A DNA stretch of 64,000 nt from Sphingomonas sp. RIT328 (GCF_000632225.1 NZ_JFYV01000012.1:267095-331094); one strand, 5' to 3'; shown: positions 38,875 through 50,455, counted from the stretch's first letter. Program-made: numbers and translations. Notes: generated from the sequence alone by a model not told the origin.

Positions 38875-39801
38875 ATGGAGCGGCTGGACGGTGGCTCGGC
38901 GGTGCCGTCGCATCTGGCGGGCGGGATCGTCGCGCTCGGCAATTTCGATGGCTTTCACCTCGGGCACCAGGCGGTGGTCGGTCGGGCGGTCGCGCGTGCG
39001 CGCGCCGAGGGGCGGCCGGCGCTGGTCGCGACCTTCGATCCGCACCCGGTGCGCCACTTCCGGCCCGACGCGCCGCCGTTCCGGCTGACCACGCTCGACC
39101 AGCGCCAGCGGCTGTTCGCCGCGGCCGGCGTCGATGCGATGGTCGTCTTCCACTTCGACGCGGCGCTCGCCGCCCTGTCGGCGGAAGACTTCATCGCGAC
39201 CGGGCTGCACCGCAACCTCGCCGCGGCGGGGGTGGTGACCGGCGAGGATTTCACCTTCGGCCATCGCAAGAGCGGCAATGTCGCCCTGCTCGCCGCGCGT
39301 GGCAGCGCGCACGGCTTCACTGCGGAGACGGTGGCGGCGGTGACGCTCGACGGCGAGCCGGTCTCGTCGACGCGCATCCGCACGTTGCTGCGCGCGGGCA
39401 AGCCGCGCGAGGCGGCGCGGCTGCTGACCCGGCCCTTCGCGGTCGAGGGAATCGTCCAGCACGGCGACAAGGTCGGCAGGACGATCGGCTATCCGACCGC
39501 CAATCTCGACATGGGCAAATATCTCCGCCCGGCGTACGGCATCTATGCGGTGACGGCGACGCTCGCCGACGGGCGGCGGCTGAACGGGGCCGCGAATCTC
39601 GGCATCCGGCCGACCTTCGATCCGCCGAAAGAGCTGCTCGAGCCGTATTTCTTTGATTTCTCAGGTGATCTTTATGGCCAGCCGATCGAGGTCGCACTGA
39701 TCGACTATCTGCGCGCGGAGGCGAAATTCGACAGCCTCGACGCGCTCACCCGGCAAATGGCGCGCGATTGCGCCGCGGCACGGGCGTTGCTGGGCGGTTA
39801 A
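38875..39801 (+). CDS. ribF: Bifunctional riboflavin kinase / FAD synthetase
   Basis: 308 residues. The N-terminal adenylyltransferase domain has GNFDGFHLGHQAVV near residue 22 and the closing SSTRIRTLLRAG near 162. The C-terminal flavokinase domain begins AVEGIVQHGDKVGRTIGYPT near residue 190 with NGAANLGIRPTF near 240. It makes FMN and FAD from riboflavin. It stands 56 bases before ileS, the common ribF-ileS-lspA order. Confidence 0.97.
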   Translation: MERLDGGSAVPSHLAGGIVALGNFDGFHLGHQAVVGRAVARARAEGRPALVATFDPHPVRHFRPDAPPFRLTTLDQRQRLFAAAGVDAMVVFHFDAALAALSAEDFIATGLHRNLAAAGVVTGEDFTFGHRKSGNVALLAARGSAHGFTAETVAAVTLDGEPVSSTRIRTLLRAGKPREAARLLTRPFAVEGIVQHGDKVGRTIGYPTANLDMGKYLRPAYGIYAVTATLADGRRLNGAANLGIRPTFDPPKELLEPYFFDFSGDLYGQPIEVALIDYLRAEAKFDSLDALTRQMARDCAAARALLGG

Positions 39802-39857
39802 CCGTTCGCGTTTATGCGCTTTGTGCTGACCGACACTCACGATAAGACGCGCCCCGT

Positions 39858-42644
39858 ATGACCGACGCCCCAACAACCGCGCCAGACTGGCGCGACACCG
39901 TCTTCCTGCCGAAGACCGACTTCCCGATGAAGGCGGGCCTCGCCGCCAAGGAGCCGGCGATCCTCGAACGCTGGGCGCGGATCGGCGTCTACGACCGGCT
40001 GCGCGAGCAGCGCGCCGGGCGCGAGCGGTTCATCCTCCACGACGGCCCGCCCTATGCCAATGGCGACATCCATATGGGCCATGCGATGAACAAGGTGCTG
40101 AAGGACATCATCGTCCGCAGCCAGTCGCTGATGGGCAAGGATGCGCCCTACGTCCCCGGCTGGGACTGCCACGGCCTGCCGATCGAATGGAAGGTCGAGG
40201 AGGCGTATCGCGCCAAGAAGCAGAACAAGGACGAGGTGCCGGTCGCGCAGTTCCGCGCCGAATGCCGCGCCTATGCCGACCGGTGGGTCGGCGTGCAGCG
40301 CGACCAGTTCGCCCGGCTCGGCGTGATGGGCGACTGGGCCGATCCCTATCTGACGATGAATTATGACGCCGAGGCGGCGATCGTCGGCGAATTGCTCAAA
40401 TTCGCCGAGAGCGGCCAGCTCTATCGCGGCGCCAAGCCGGTGATGTGGTCGCCGGTCGAGAAGACCGCGCTCGCCGAGGCGGAGGTCGAATATGAGGACG
40501 TCGTCTCGACGCAGATCGACGTCGGCTTCGAGATCGCCTCCGCGCCGGAGGCCGAGCTGCTGGTCGGCGCGACCGCGGTGATCTGGACGACGACGCCGTG
40601 GACGATCCCGGTCAACCAGGCGCTCGCCTATAATCCGGCGCTCGATTACGTGCTGTTCGAGAGCGGCGGGCGGCGCTTCCTCGTCGAGGAAAACCTGCTG
40701 CCGGCGTTCGGCAAGCGCACCGGCCTTACGGTCGACAGCGTCGTCGCGCTGGTCAAGGGCAGCGCGCTGGAGGGCGCGACCGCACGGCATCCGATGCACG
40801 CGCGCGGCGGCTTCTTCGCGCGGCCGCGGCCGTTCCTCAGCGGCGACTTCGTCACCAGCGACGCGGGCACCGGCCTCGTCCATATGGCGCCCGACCATGG
40901 CGAGGACGATTTCCTGCTGTGCAAGGCGAACGGGCTCGAACCCGTGTTCGCGGTCGACGGCGCCGGCATGTACCGCGCCGACTGGCCGTGGCTGGGCGGG
41001 CAGGGCAGCGTCATCAACAAGAAGTTCGTCGGCAGCGACGGGCCGATCTGTTCGGACCTGCGCGAGGTCGGCGCGCTGCTCGCGGCGTCGGACGATTTCG
41101 CGCACAGCTATCCGCATTCGTGGCGGTCGAAGGCGAAGGTGATCTTCCGCGCGACGCCGCAATGGTTCATCCCGATGGACCGGCCGGTCCTCAACGGCGG
41201 CGAGGGGGCAAGCAACGGCGCGACGCTGCGCGAGACCGCGCTCGACGCGATCGAACATACGCGCTGGGTGCCGGCGCGCTCGCAGAACCGCATCCGCTCG
41301 ATGGTCGAGGGGCGGCCCGACTGGGTGATCAGCCGCCAGCGCGCCTGGGGCGTGCCGATCGCGCTCTACGTCGATCGCGCCACCGGCGACTATCTCAACG
41401 ATCCCGCGGTCAACGCGCGCATCATCGCCGCCTTCCGCGACGGCGGGGCGGATGCGTGGTTCACCGCCGATCACCAGACGTTGCTCGGCGCGGATCATGA
41501 CCTCGCCGATTACGAGCCGCAGAACGACATTCTCGACGTCTGGTTCGACAGCGGCTCGACGCACGTCTTTACCGTCGAGGCGCGCTATGGCGCGGACGTC
41601 CGCGCCAATCTGTACCTCGAAGGCAGCGACCAGCATCGCGGCTGGTTCCAGTCGTCGCTGCTCGAAAGCTGCGGCACGCGCGGCCGCGCGCCCTATGATG
41701 CGGTGCTGACCCACGGCTTCGCGCTCGACGGGCAGGGGCGCAAGATGTCGAAGAGCCTCGGCAATGTCGTCGATCCGCTCAAGGTGATCGGCGAGAGCGG
41801 CGCCGACATCCTGCGCATGTGGGTCGCATCGACCGACTATTTCGACGACGTGCGGATCGGCAAGGAGGTCCTCGGCACCGCGTCCGACGCCTATCGCAAG
41901 CTGCGCAACACCTTCCGCTATCTGCTCGGCGCACTCGACGGATTCACCGAGGCGGAGCGGGTGCCGGTCGCGGCGATGCCGGAGCTGGAACGCTATGTGT
42001 TGACCCTGCTCGGCCAGCTCGACATGGACCTGCGCGAGGCGGCGGACGGTTATGAGTTCAACCGCTATCTGCGCCGGCTGACCGATTTCGCCAACGAAGA
42101 TCTGTCGGCCTTCTTCTTCGATATCCGCAAGGATTCGCTCTATTGCGACGCCGCGGACGATCCCAAGCGGCGGGCGTATCGGACGGTGCTCGACACGCTG
42201 TTCCACGCGCTCGTCCGCTATGCCGCGCCGATCCTCTGCTTCACCGCGGAAGAGGTGTGGCAGGCGCGCTTCCCGAGCGAGGACGGATCGGTCCATTTCC
42301 TCGAATGGCCCGAGCTGCCGGCGCTGCCCGGCGATCAGCCGCTCGCCACCGACTGGGCCGACGTCCGCCGGCTGCGCGCGACCGTGACCGAGGCGATCGA
42401 GCCGCTGCGCCGTGCGAAGACGGTGCGCTCCAGCCTGGAGGCGGAGGTGACGGTGCCGGCGCTGCCGCTGTCCGCCGCCGCGCTCGCCGAGACGTTCATC
42501 GTCGCCGATGTCGCGCAGGGCGAGGACGTCACCGTGACGCGGACCGATTACCACAAATGCGGGCGCTGCTGGCGGCACCTGCCCGAGGTGACGGTGGACG
42601 GCGCCTTGTGCGACCGCTGCGCCGAGGTCGTCCAGCATGCGTAA
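39858..42644 (+). CDS. ileS: Isoleucyl-tRNA synthetase
   Basis: 928 residues, normal. HIGH motif as PYANGDIHMGHAMNKVLKD near residue 65; WTTTPWTIPVNQAL in the editing domain; WFDSGSTH near residue 563; KMSKSLGNVVDPLKV near 630. The C-terminal zinc finger CGRCWRHLPEV with CDRC near residue 900 is complete. It charges tRNA-Ile and edits valine. Its last eight bases overlap lspA. Confidence 0.99.
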   Translation: MTDAPTTAPDWRDTVFLPKTDFPMKAGLAAKEPAILERWARIGVYDRLREQRAGRERFILHDGPPYANGDIHMGHAMNKVLKDIIVRSQSLMGKDAPYVPGWDCHGLPIEWKVEEAYRAKKQNKDEVPVAQFRAECRAYADRWVGVQRDQFARLGVMGDWADPYLTMNYDAEAAIVGELLKFAESGQLYRGAKPVMWSPVEKTALAEAEVEYEDVVSTQIDVGFEIASAPEAELLVGATAVIWTTTPWTIPVNQALAYNPALDYVLFESGGRRFLVEENLLPAFGKRTGLTVDSVVALVKGSALEGATARHPMHARGGFFARPRPFLSGDFVTSDAGTGLVHMAPDHGEDDFLLCKANGLEPVFAVDGAGMYRADWPWLGGQGSVINKKFVGSDGPICSDLREVGALLAASDDFAHSYPHSWRSKAKVIFRATPQWFIPMDRPVLNGGEGASNGATLRETALDAIEHTRWVPARSQNRIRSMVEGRPDWVISRQRAWGVPIALYVDRATGDYLNDPAVNARIIAAFRDGGADAWFTADHQTLLGADHDLADYEPQNDILDVWFDSGSTHVFTVEARYGADVRANLYLEGSDQHRGWFQSSLLESCGTRGRAPYDAVLTHGFALDGQGRKMSKSLGNVVDPLKVIGESGADILRMWVASTDYFDDVRIGKEVLGTASDAYRKLRNTFRYLLGALDGFTEAERVPVAAMPELERYVLTLLGQLDMDLREAADGYEFNRYLRRLTDFANEDLSAFFFDIRKDSLYCDAADDPKRRAYRTVLDTLFHALVRYAAPILCFTAEEVWQARFPSEDGSVHFLEWPELPALPGDQPLATDWADVRRLRATVTEAIEPLRRAKTVRSSLEAEVTVPALPLSAAALAETFIVADVAQGEDVTVTRTDYHKCGRCWRHLPEVTVDGALCDRCAEVVQHA

Positions 42645-43146
42645 GCTGCCGATCGCAGGCCTTGCCACCGCCGCCGTGTTGTTCGTCGTCGACCAGCTGA
42701 CCAAGGTGACGATCACCGACGTGTTGCAGCTCAACGAGCTGACCGCGGAGCGGACGGTGACGTCGTTCTTCAACCTGCGCTTCGTCGCCAATCACGGCAT
42801 TTCGCTGGGGCTGCTCCATGCCGACAGCAACACGATGCGCTGGGGGCTGGTCGCGATGACCGGGGCGATCGCGCTGGCGGTGGCGATCTGGATGACGCGC
42901 GAGCCGCAGCGCGGCGATCAGATGGCGCTGGGCGCGGTGCTCGGCGGCGCGCTCGGCAATATCGTCGACCGGGTGCGGTTCGGCTATGTCGTCGACTTTG
43001 CCGACCTGCATTTCGGTGACTGGCGGCCGTTCCTCGTCTTCAACGTCGCCGATGCGGCGATCACCCTCGGCGTGCTGGTGCTGCTTGTCCGCGCGCTCCT
43101 GATGCGCGACAAGCGCGACATTCCCTCGGAGAATCCCCATGCGTAA
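42637..43146 (+). CDS. lspA: Lipoprotein signal peptidase (signal peptidase II)
   Basis: 169 residues, four membrane segments. Aspartyl peptidase that cleaves prolipoproteins before the lipidated cysteine. Conserved DQLTK near residue 20, NLRFVANHGISLGLL near residue 48, and catalytic aspartates in GALGNIVDRVRFGYVVDF near 115 and FNVADAAITLG near 142. It overlaps both neighbours by eight bases with the same junction, CATGCGTAA, so ileS-lspA-DUF3035 are translationally coupled. Confidence 0.98.
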   Translation: MRKLPIAGLATAAVLFVVDQLTKVTITDVLQLNELTAERTVTSFFNLRFVANHGISLGLLHADSNTMRWGLVAMTGAIALAVAIWMTREPQRGDQMALGAVLGGALGNIVDRVRFGYVVDFADLHFGDWRPFLVFNVADAAITLGVLVLLVRALLMRDKRDIPSENPHA

Positions 43147-43549
43147 GTCAGTTCCGATTCTCGCCGGCCTCGCCTGCGTCGTCCTCCTCTCGGGCTGCGG
43201 CAAGCGTGGCTATGACCGGGCGCGTCCCGACGAATTCGCCGTCGCCCGTCAGGCGCCGCTGGTGATCCCGCCCGATTATGCGCTGGTCCCGCCGCAGCCG
43301 GGCGCCGCCCGCCCGCAGGACAATGCCAACAGCGCCCAGACTCTCGACGCGCTGTTCGGCGGCAACACGCAGCGCAGCGCCGCCGAGAATGGCGTCGTCA
43401 ACCAGGCCGGCGGCGACGTCGCCGATACCGGCATCCGCTCGTCGGTCGGCGATCCGGCGACCAACGTCGTCGACAAGGGCACGACGACGCGCGACATCGT
43501 CGCGGCGCCCGAGGGCGACGGTCAGGACGCCCGCGCGTCTGCGCAGTAA
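43139..43549 (+). CDS. DUF3035 lipoprotein
   Basis: 136 residues. Lipobox LSGC near residue 20, then the family core DEFAVARQAPLVIPPDYALV with PPQPGAARPQ, and a hydrophilic, probably disordered tail. The function is unknown; the family is regularly linked to lspA in alphaproteobacteria, in keeping with being a lipoprotein substrate. Its start overlaps lspA by eight bases. Confidence 0.85.
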   Translation: MRKSVPILAGLACVVLLSGCGKRGYDRARPDEFAVARQAPLVIPPDYALVPPQPGAARPQDNANSAQTLDALFGGNTQRSAAENGVVNQAGGDVADTGIRSSVGDPATNVVDKGTTTRDIVAAPEGDGQDARASAQ

Positions 43550-43632
43550 CGCCGCGGGCGGGATAACCGACTGAGCTTGGTGGTAGGTTGGCGTGCATTT
43601 CGGCGGGCACGAAGCCGCTGCCGATTTCTTAT

Positions 43633-43728
43633 CCCCACCCCGGCGGAGGCCGGGGTCTAGGTGGGAAAGCAGTCGCGAGCTGTCACGGAGCTTGATCCAA
43701 CCGAACCCCGGCCTTCACCGGGGTGGGG
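43633..43728. repeat. REPIN-like paired inverted repeat, type B
   Basis: Left arm CCCACCCCGGCGGAGGCCGG with GGTCTAGGTGGG, right arm CAACCGAACCCCGGCC with TTCACCGGGGTGGGG, inverted across about 30 bases. The 318-base gap between the DUF3035 gene and the convergent lyase gene contains no supported gene besides this. Confidence 0.8.
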
Positions 43729-43867
43729 CTCAGGATAGCACAAAGGATTGTCGTGTCCGACGATCTGCGAAGATAGGGCCACATCGCAGCAGAGCGAAGC
43801 CGGACGCTCCGCGACCCTGGGCTCCTGCGTCCGCAGGAACCCCCGCCGGGTCTGACGAAGGCCCCCT

Positions 43868-45070
43868 CTACAAGGCTGCGCGGAACGCCGCCAGGCCGCG
43901 GTCGAGGTCGGCGATGAGGTCGTCCGCATCCTCCAGGCCGATCTGCAGGCGGACCAGCGGGCCGGCATAGTCGCGCGGTGCGGCGGTGCGGATGCGCGCC
44001 GGGTCGGCGGGGATGGCGAGGCTTTCGAACCCGCCCCAGCTGTAGCCGATGCCGAACAGCTCCAACGCGTCGATCAGCGCCGCGCGTGGCGCCTCGCCGC
44101 CGCCGTCGAGCACGAAGGAGAAGAGGCCGCTCGATCCCTTGAAGTCGCGCACCCATGTCGCGTGACCGGGGCAGGCGGGCAGCGCCGGATGGAGCACCTG
44201 CGCGACCTCGGGCCGCGTTTCCAGCCAGCGCGCGACGGCCAGCGCGCTGCGCTGATGCTGGGCGAGCCGCACCGCCATCGTCCGCAGGCCGCGGCTGCCG
44301 AGCCAGCTGTCGTCGGGCGAGGCGACCTGGCCGAGCTGGAAGCTCATGTCGCGCAGCCGCGCGAAATGGCCGGGCGCGGCGGTGACCGAGCCGAGCATCG
44401 CATCGCTGTGGCCGACGACATATTTGGTCGCGGCGAGGATGGTGAGGTCGACGCCCTGTTCGATCGCGGGGAAGAACAGCGGCGTCGCCCAGGTGTTGTC
44501 GAGCAGGGTGACCAGCCCGTGGCGCTTGGCGACGGCGACGATCGCCGGCACGTCCTGCACCTCGAAGGTCAGGCTGCCCGGGCTTTCCATGAAGATCGCC
44601 CGGGTCGCCGGGCCGATCAGCGATTCGATCCCCGCGCCGATCAGCGGATCGTAGAAGCGCGTGGTGATGCCGAAGCGCTTGAGCAATTGCATCGCCTGCC
44701 CGCGGGTCGGGTCATAGGCGCTGTCGACCAGCAGCAGCTCGTCGCCGGGCGACAGCACCGACAGCAATGCCGCGGCGATCGCCGCCACGCCCGACGGATA
44801 GAGGAAGGTCGCCTCCGCACCGGGTTCGAGGCTGGTCAGCGCATCGGCGAGGCTCCACTGCGTCGGCGTGCCGCGGCGGCCGTAGTACAGGCGGTGATGC
44901 GTGTCGCGCCCGGCATTGGCGCGCAGATCGGCGATGCTGTCGTAGAGGATCGTCGAGGCGCGCCACACCGGTGGATTGACGATGCCCTGCGTCCATTCGG
45001 CGCGTCGCCCGGCCTGGACGACGCGGGTCGCGTCGGCCAGGTCACGGTCCTTGCTCGCTTTATCCGTCAA
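43868..45070 (-). CDS. metC: PLP-dependent cystathionine beta-lyase-type enzyme
   Basis: 400 residues of the Cys/Met metabolism family. Substrate arginine region LYYGRRGTPTQWSLADAL near residue 64; LYPSGVAAIAAALL near 91; LLDNTWATPLFF near 185; PLP lysine in ILAATKYVVGHSDAMLG near 205; VRLQIGLEDADDLIADL near the end. It likely converts cystathionine to homocysteine, though other lyase specificities cannot be excluded. The best start is TTG at 45070, overlapping the sseA stop by 11 bases with GGGAG upstream; the longer open frame is a shadow of sseA. Confidence 0.85.
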   Translation of the reverse strand: MTDKASKDRDLADATRVVQAGRRAEWTQGIVNPPVWRASTILYDSIADLRANAGRDTHHRLYYGRRGTPTQWSLADALTSLEPGAEATFLYPSGVAAIAAALLSVLSPGDELLLVDSAYDPTRGQAMQLLKRFGITTRFYDPLIGAGIESLIGPATRAIFMESPGSLTFEVQDVPAIVAVAKRHGLVTLLDNTWATPLFFPAIEQGVDLTILAATKYVVGHSDAMLGSVTAAPGHFARLRDMSFQLGQVASPDDSWLGSRGLRTMAVRLAQHQRSALAVARWLETRPEVAQVLHPALPACPGHATWVRDFKGSSGLFSFVLDGGGEAPRAALIDALELFGIGYSWGGFESLAIPADPARIRTAAPRDYAGPLVRLQIGLEDADDLIADLDRGLAAFRAAL

Positions 45071-45923
45071 CTGTCTCTCTGGCTCCCATGGCCTTGGGGG
45101 TCGAGCGATCGGCGCCCCATTCCGACCAGCTGCCGTCATAGATCGGCATCGCCTTGCCGACCAGATGCGCGCCGAAGGCGAGCACCGCCGCGGTGATGCC
45201 CGAGCCGCAGGTCGCGACCATCGGCCGGTCGAGATCGACCCCCGCCGCGGCGAACGCCTCGCGCAGGGCGTCGCCCTGTTTCCACGTGCCGTCGGCATTG
45301 AACAGCTTGCCCTGCGGCAGGTTGCGCGAACCGGGGATATGGCCGGCGTGAGTCGCGGGGCGCGGATCGGGCTCCTCGCCGGTGAAGCGCGCGGCCGAGC
45401 GGGCGTCGACCACCTGTTCGGCGCCGCTGTCGATATTGGCCTTCATCTGGTCGAGCGTGCGGACGTTGCCGCGATCCGACCAGACGGTGAAATGGCGGTG
45501 GCGCAGCGTCTCCCGGCCGCTCGCCGTCGGCCGGCCCTCCGCCTGCCATTTGGCGAGGCCGCCGTCGAGGATCGCGACGTCGTGCGCGCCGAAGGTGCGC
45601 AGCATCCACCAGGCGCGCGCCGCCGTGTGATGCGGCGAATTGTCGTAGAGGACGATGCGGCTGCCGTCGCCGAGGCCGAGGCTCTGCATGCGGCTGGCGA
45701 ATTTCTCGGCGCTGGGCAGCATCATCGGCAGGTCGCTGTCGGTATCGCGCAACTCGCCGAGGTTGAGGAACACCGCGCCGGGGATATGCGCCGCCTCATA
45801 TTCGGCGGCGGCGTCGCGCGGCGCTTCGCCGGGGAAGTTGGCGAAATAGGTGGCATCGACGATCCGCAGATCGCTTGCGCCCATCTCCGTCGCCAGCCAT
45901 TCGGTGGTCACCAACGCGTCCAT
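45060..45923 (-). CDS. sseA: 3-mercaptopyruvate sulfurtransferase
   Basis: 287 residues with two rhodanese domains. The second carries the active cysteine in MVATCGSGITAAVLAF near residue 230, matching the CGSGVTA loop of mercaptopyruvate enzymes rather than the CRKGVTA of thiosulfate rhodaneses. The first has EYEAAHIPGAVFLNLGEL and ILDGGLAKWQAEGRP. The start at 45923 has AGGAGG nine bases upstream. It overlaps the cystathionine lyase gene, linking sulfur transfer and methionine metabolism. Confidence 0.93.
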   Translation of the reverse strand: MDALVTTEWLATEMGASDLRIVDATYFANFPGEAPRDAAAEYEAAHIPGAVFLNLGELRDTDSDLPMMLPSAEKFASRMQSLGLGDGSRIVLYDNSPHHTAARAWWMLRTFGAHDVAILDGGLAKWQAEGRPTASGRETLRHRHFTVWSDRGNVRTLDQMKANIDSGAEQVVDARSAARFTGEEPDPRPATHAGHIPGSRNLPQGKLFNADGTWKQGDALREAFAAAGVDLDRPMVATCGSGITAAVLAFGAHLVGKAMPIYDGSWSEWGADRSTPKAMGARETVDG

Positions 45924-45984
45924 AGCATTCCTCCTGCACATAGCTTGACCGGGCGAACGACTGGGGAGGAATGCCCGCCGCCGG

Positions 45985-47529
<1,545 letters not shown>

Positions 47530-47558
47530 ATCGGGGTCGACGTCCTACATGGCGGGGC

Positions 47559-48005
47559 ATGACCCCCAAGCATCTCGGCCAGACCAGCCAGCTGCCCGCT
47601 TCTCCCGAAGAGGCGGTGCTCGATTATGTTCCCAATCCGCGCGTCGGCACGACCTATCTCGTCCGTTTCGCGGTGCCGGAGTTCACCTCGCTCTGTCCGG
47701 TGACCGGTCAGCCCGACTTCGCGCATCTCGTCATCGACTATGCGCCCGGCGAGACGATCGTCGAATCGAAGTCGCTCAAGCTGTTCCTCGGCGCGTTCCG
47801 CAACCATGCCGGCTTCCACGAGGATTGCACCGTCGGCATCGGCCAGCGGCTGTTCAGCGAGATGAAGCCGCTGTGGCTGCGCATCGGCGGCTATTGGTAT
47901 CCGCGCGGCGGCATCCCGATCGACGTCTTCTGGCAATCGGGCGCGCCGCCCGCTGACCTCTGGCTGCCCGATCAGGGGGTTGCGCCGTACCGCGGGCGAG
48001 GTTGA
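47559..48005 (+). CDS. queF: NADPH-dependent 7-cyano-7-deazaguanine reductase
   Basis: 148 residues, the short single-domain form. Active cysteine in [16 protein letters not shown] near residue 46, and [15 protein letters not shown] with NHAGFHEDC near residues 70-88 holding the conserved glutamate and histidine. It reduces preQ0 to preQ1 for queuosine synthesis. No preQ1 riboswitch is visible in the 29 bases before it. Confidence 0.97.
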   Translation: MTPKHLGQTSQLPASPEEAVLDYVPNPRVGTTYLVRFAVPEFTSLCPVTGQPDFAHLVIDYAPGETIVESKSLKLFLGAFRNHAGFHEDCTVGIGQRLFSEMKPLWLRIGGYWYPRGGIPIDVFWQSGAPPADLWLPDQGVAPYRGRG

Positions 48006-48126
48006 TCCAAATCAGCCCGATCCTTTGGTTGCACTGCAACAACCATGCAACCTTTGGGCCGGGCGCGTGTTCATCCTGTTGCAAGGTCATGGGTGCGCCC
48101 TGATCGGCATCAATGAAGGGACGGGC

Positions 48127-50400
48127 ATGGTCACGACGGCGGGGAATGGCGACGCAATCCAGCATCTGGCGATGATCGGCAACTTCCTGCCGCGCCAGTG
48201 CGGTCTCGCGACCTTCACCACGGACGTGTATCAGGCGATGCGCGATCGCTTCCCCGGCGTGCAGGTCGACGTCTATGCGATGGACGATCATCCCGGGCGC
48301 TACGACTATCCGCCGGCGGTGACCGGTACGATCCCGCAGAACGAGCTGTCCGCCTATCTGTCGACCGCCCGGACGATCGAGGCGAGCGGCGCGCAGGCGA
48401 TCTGGGTGCAGCACGAATATGGCATCTACGGCGGCCCGGCGGGCGAGCATCTGCTCGCCTTGCTCGACCGCACGACGCTGCCGGTGATCGTGACGCTGCA
48501 CACCGTGCTCGAAAAGCCCAATGCCGACGAACGCCGCGTGCTTGAAGGCCTGCTGCGCCGCGCCGCCAAGGTCGTGGTGATGGCCGAGCGTGGCCGCGAT
48601 ATCCTCCGCCGCGTCTATGGCGCCGCGCCGCGCCAGATCGCGATGATCCCGCATGGTGTGCCCGACCGTCTGTTCGTCGATCCCGAGACGCTCAAGCCGC
48701 GCTTCGGCTGGGAGGGGCGCGACGTCGTGCTGACCTTCGGCCTGCTCGCCCCGAACAAGGGGATCGAGACGATCATCGACGCGCTGCCCGCGGTCGCCGA
48801 ACGGCACCCCAATCTGCTCTACGTCGTGCTCGGCGCGACGCACCCCAATCTCGTCGCGCATGAGGGCGAGGCGTATCGCGACCGGCTCAAGGCGCTTGCC
48901 GCCGAGCGCGGCGTCGCCGATAATGTCGCCTTCATCGACGCCTTCGTCGAGCATAACGAGCTGATCGATTATCTGCAGGCGGCGGATATCTACGCGACGC
49001 CCTATCTCAACCCGGCGCAGATCACCTCGGGCACGCTGTCCTATGCGGTCGGCGTCGGCAAGGCGGTGATTTCCACCCCCTATGTTCACGCCACCGAGAT
49101 CCTTGCCGACGGGCACGGCGTGCTCGTCGACTTCCGCGACGTCGCCGCCTTCGCGCGCGAGATCGACCGGCTGCTGACCAGCGCGCGCGATCGCAACCGG
49201 CTGGCGCAGCGGGCCTATGACCGCGGCCGCACGATGATCTGGCCGCGCCTCGCCGAAGCGACGCTGCACGAGACCGAGGTCGCCGTCGCCGCCCGCCCTA
49301 GGCGGCTGGCGCAGGCGCAGCCGCAGGGGGTGCGGGCGCTCAAGCCCAATTTCGCCGCGGTCGAGCGGATGAGCGATGCCACCGGCATGCTCCAGCATTC
49401 GATCTATTCGGTGCCGGATCGACGCCACGGCTATTGTATCGACGACAACGCCCGCGCGCTGATGCTGATGAGCGCGATGGATGATCTCGACCCGGTCGAG
49501 CGCGACAAATGGACGACGATCTATGCGTCCTTCGTGCAATATGCGTGGAACCCGGACGAGCGCCGCTTCCGCAACTTCATGAACTTCGATCGCACCTGGT
49601 GCGAGGACGTCGGTTCGGAGGATTCGAACGGCCGCGCGATCTGGGCGCTCGGTGTCACCGCACGTGACGGCAAGGATGCCAAGCATCGCGACTGGGCGCG
49701 CAACATGTTCGACGCGACGGCGAGCCTCGCGCTCGACCTCGGCTCGCTGCGCGCGCAGTCGTTCGCGATGCTCGGCGCGGCGGCGATGCTCGAAGCCTCG
49801 CCCGGCCACGATCTCGCGCGGTCGATCCTCGAGCGGTTTCCCGACGACCAGCTCGCGCTGCTCGCCGAGGCGCGCCGGCCGGAGTGGAAGTGGTTCGAGA
49901 TCGTCCTCGCCTATGACAATGCGCGCCTGCCGCAGGCGCTGATCGTCGCCGGCAAGGCGCTGGGCCGCAAGGACCTGATCGACTGCGGGCTGGAGACGCT
50001 CGACTGGATCGTCGCCAAGCAGACCTCGCCCGAGGGGCGGTTCCGCGCGGTGGGGACCGAGAGCTTCGGTCGGCCCTATGCCGATCCGCTGCAGTTCGAC
50101 CAGCAGCCGCTCGAGGCGCAGGCGACGGTCGATGCCTGCCTGTCCGCGTGGCAGGCGACGGGCGATGCGCGCTGGGTCGCCGAGGCGGAGCGTGCCTATG
50201 CCTGGTATCTCGGTCAGAACGACCTCGATCTGCCGCTCGCCAGCCCGGCGGACGGCGGCTGTTTCGACGGTCTGATGCCGACCGGGCTCAACCGCAATCA
50301 GGGCGCCGAGTCGATTTTGGCGCTGCAACTCGCCAGCTGCGCGATTTCGGGGCTTTCAAAGTCGGTCCAAGGCGTGGCAGGGACGACCCGCGTCGCCTGA
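48127..50400 (+). CDS. GT4-type glycosyltransferase with large C-terminal helical domain
   Basis: 757 residues. The N-terminal 400 residues form a GT-B fold: FLPRQCGLATFTTDVYQAM at the start, AIWVQHEYGIYGGPAGEHLL near residue 90, TFGLLAPNKGIETIIDAL near 205 and the family E-rich site region SYAVGVGKAVISTPYVHATE near 310. Residues 420-757 form a separate helical domain (RHGYCIDDNARALMLM, DSNGRAIWALGVTARD) resembling alpha/alpha-barrel glycosidases. The start at 48127 has AAGGGAC upstream. The next gene, 55 bases on, is a GH130 enzyme, so both probably act on one mannose-containing glycan. Confidence 0.85.
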   Translation: MVTTAGNGDAIQHLAMIGNFLPRQCGLATFTTDVYQAMRDRFPGVQVDVYAMDDHPGRYDYPPAVTGTIPQNELSAYLSTARTIEASGAQAIWVQHEYGIYGGPAGEHLLALLDRTTLPVIVTLHTVLEKPNADERRVLEGLLRRAAKVVVMAERGRDILRRVYGAAPRQIAMIPHGVPDRLFVDPETLKPRFGWEGRDVVLTFGLLAPNKGIETIIDALPAVAERHPNLLYVVLGATHPNLVAHEGEAYRDRLKALAAERGVADNVAFIDAFVEHNELIDYLQAADIYATPYLNPAQITSGTLSYAVGVGKAVISTPYVHATEILADGHGVLVDFRDVAAFAREIDRLLTSARDRNRLAQRAYDRGRTMIWPRLAEATLHETEVAVAARPRRLAQAQPQGVRALKPNFAAVERMSDATGMLQHSIYSVPDRRHGYCIDDNARALMLMSAMDDLDPVERDKWTTIYASFVQYAWNPDERRFRNFMNFDRTWCEDVGSEDSNGRAIWALGVTARDGKDAKHRDWARNMFDATASLALDLGSLRAQSFAMLGAAAMLEASPGHDLARSILERFPDDQLALLAEARRPEWKWFEIVLAYDNARLPQALIVAGKALGRKDLIDCGLETLDWIVAKQTSPEGRFRAVGTESFGRPYADPLQFDQQPLEAQATVDACLSAWQATGDARWVAEAERAYAWYLGQNDLDLPLASPADGGCFDGLMPTGLNRNQGAESILALQLASCAISGLSKSVQGVAGTTRVA

Positions 50401-50455
50401 TCGGTTCGGGCGACCGCTCAGTCAACGACCCGACCGGCGAGGCTTAACAATCGCG

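Noticed and set aside
39837..42791. A 984-residue minus-strand open frame over ileS
   Set aside because: Exact antisense of ileS, composition typical of shadow frames in GC-rich DNA.
47530..47558. preQ1 riboswitch upstream of queF
   Set aside because: Only 29 bases separate the divergent genes and they contain no aptamer-like stem and A-rich tail.
47854..50328. An 824-residue minus-strand open frame over the GT4 gene
   Set aside because: Antisense shadow of the glycosyltransferase; no coherent domain.
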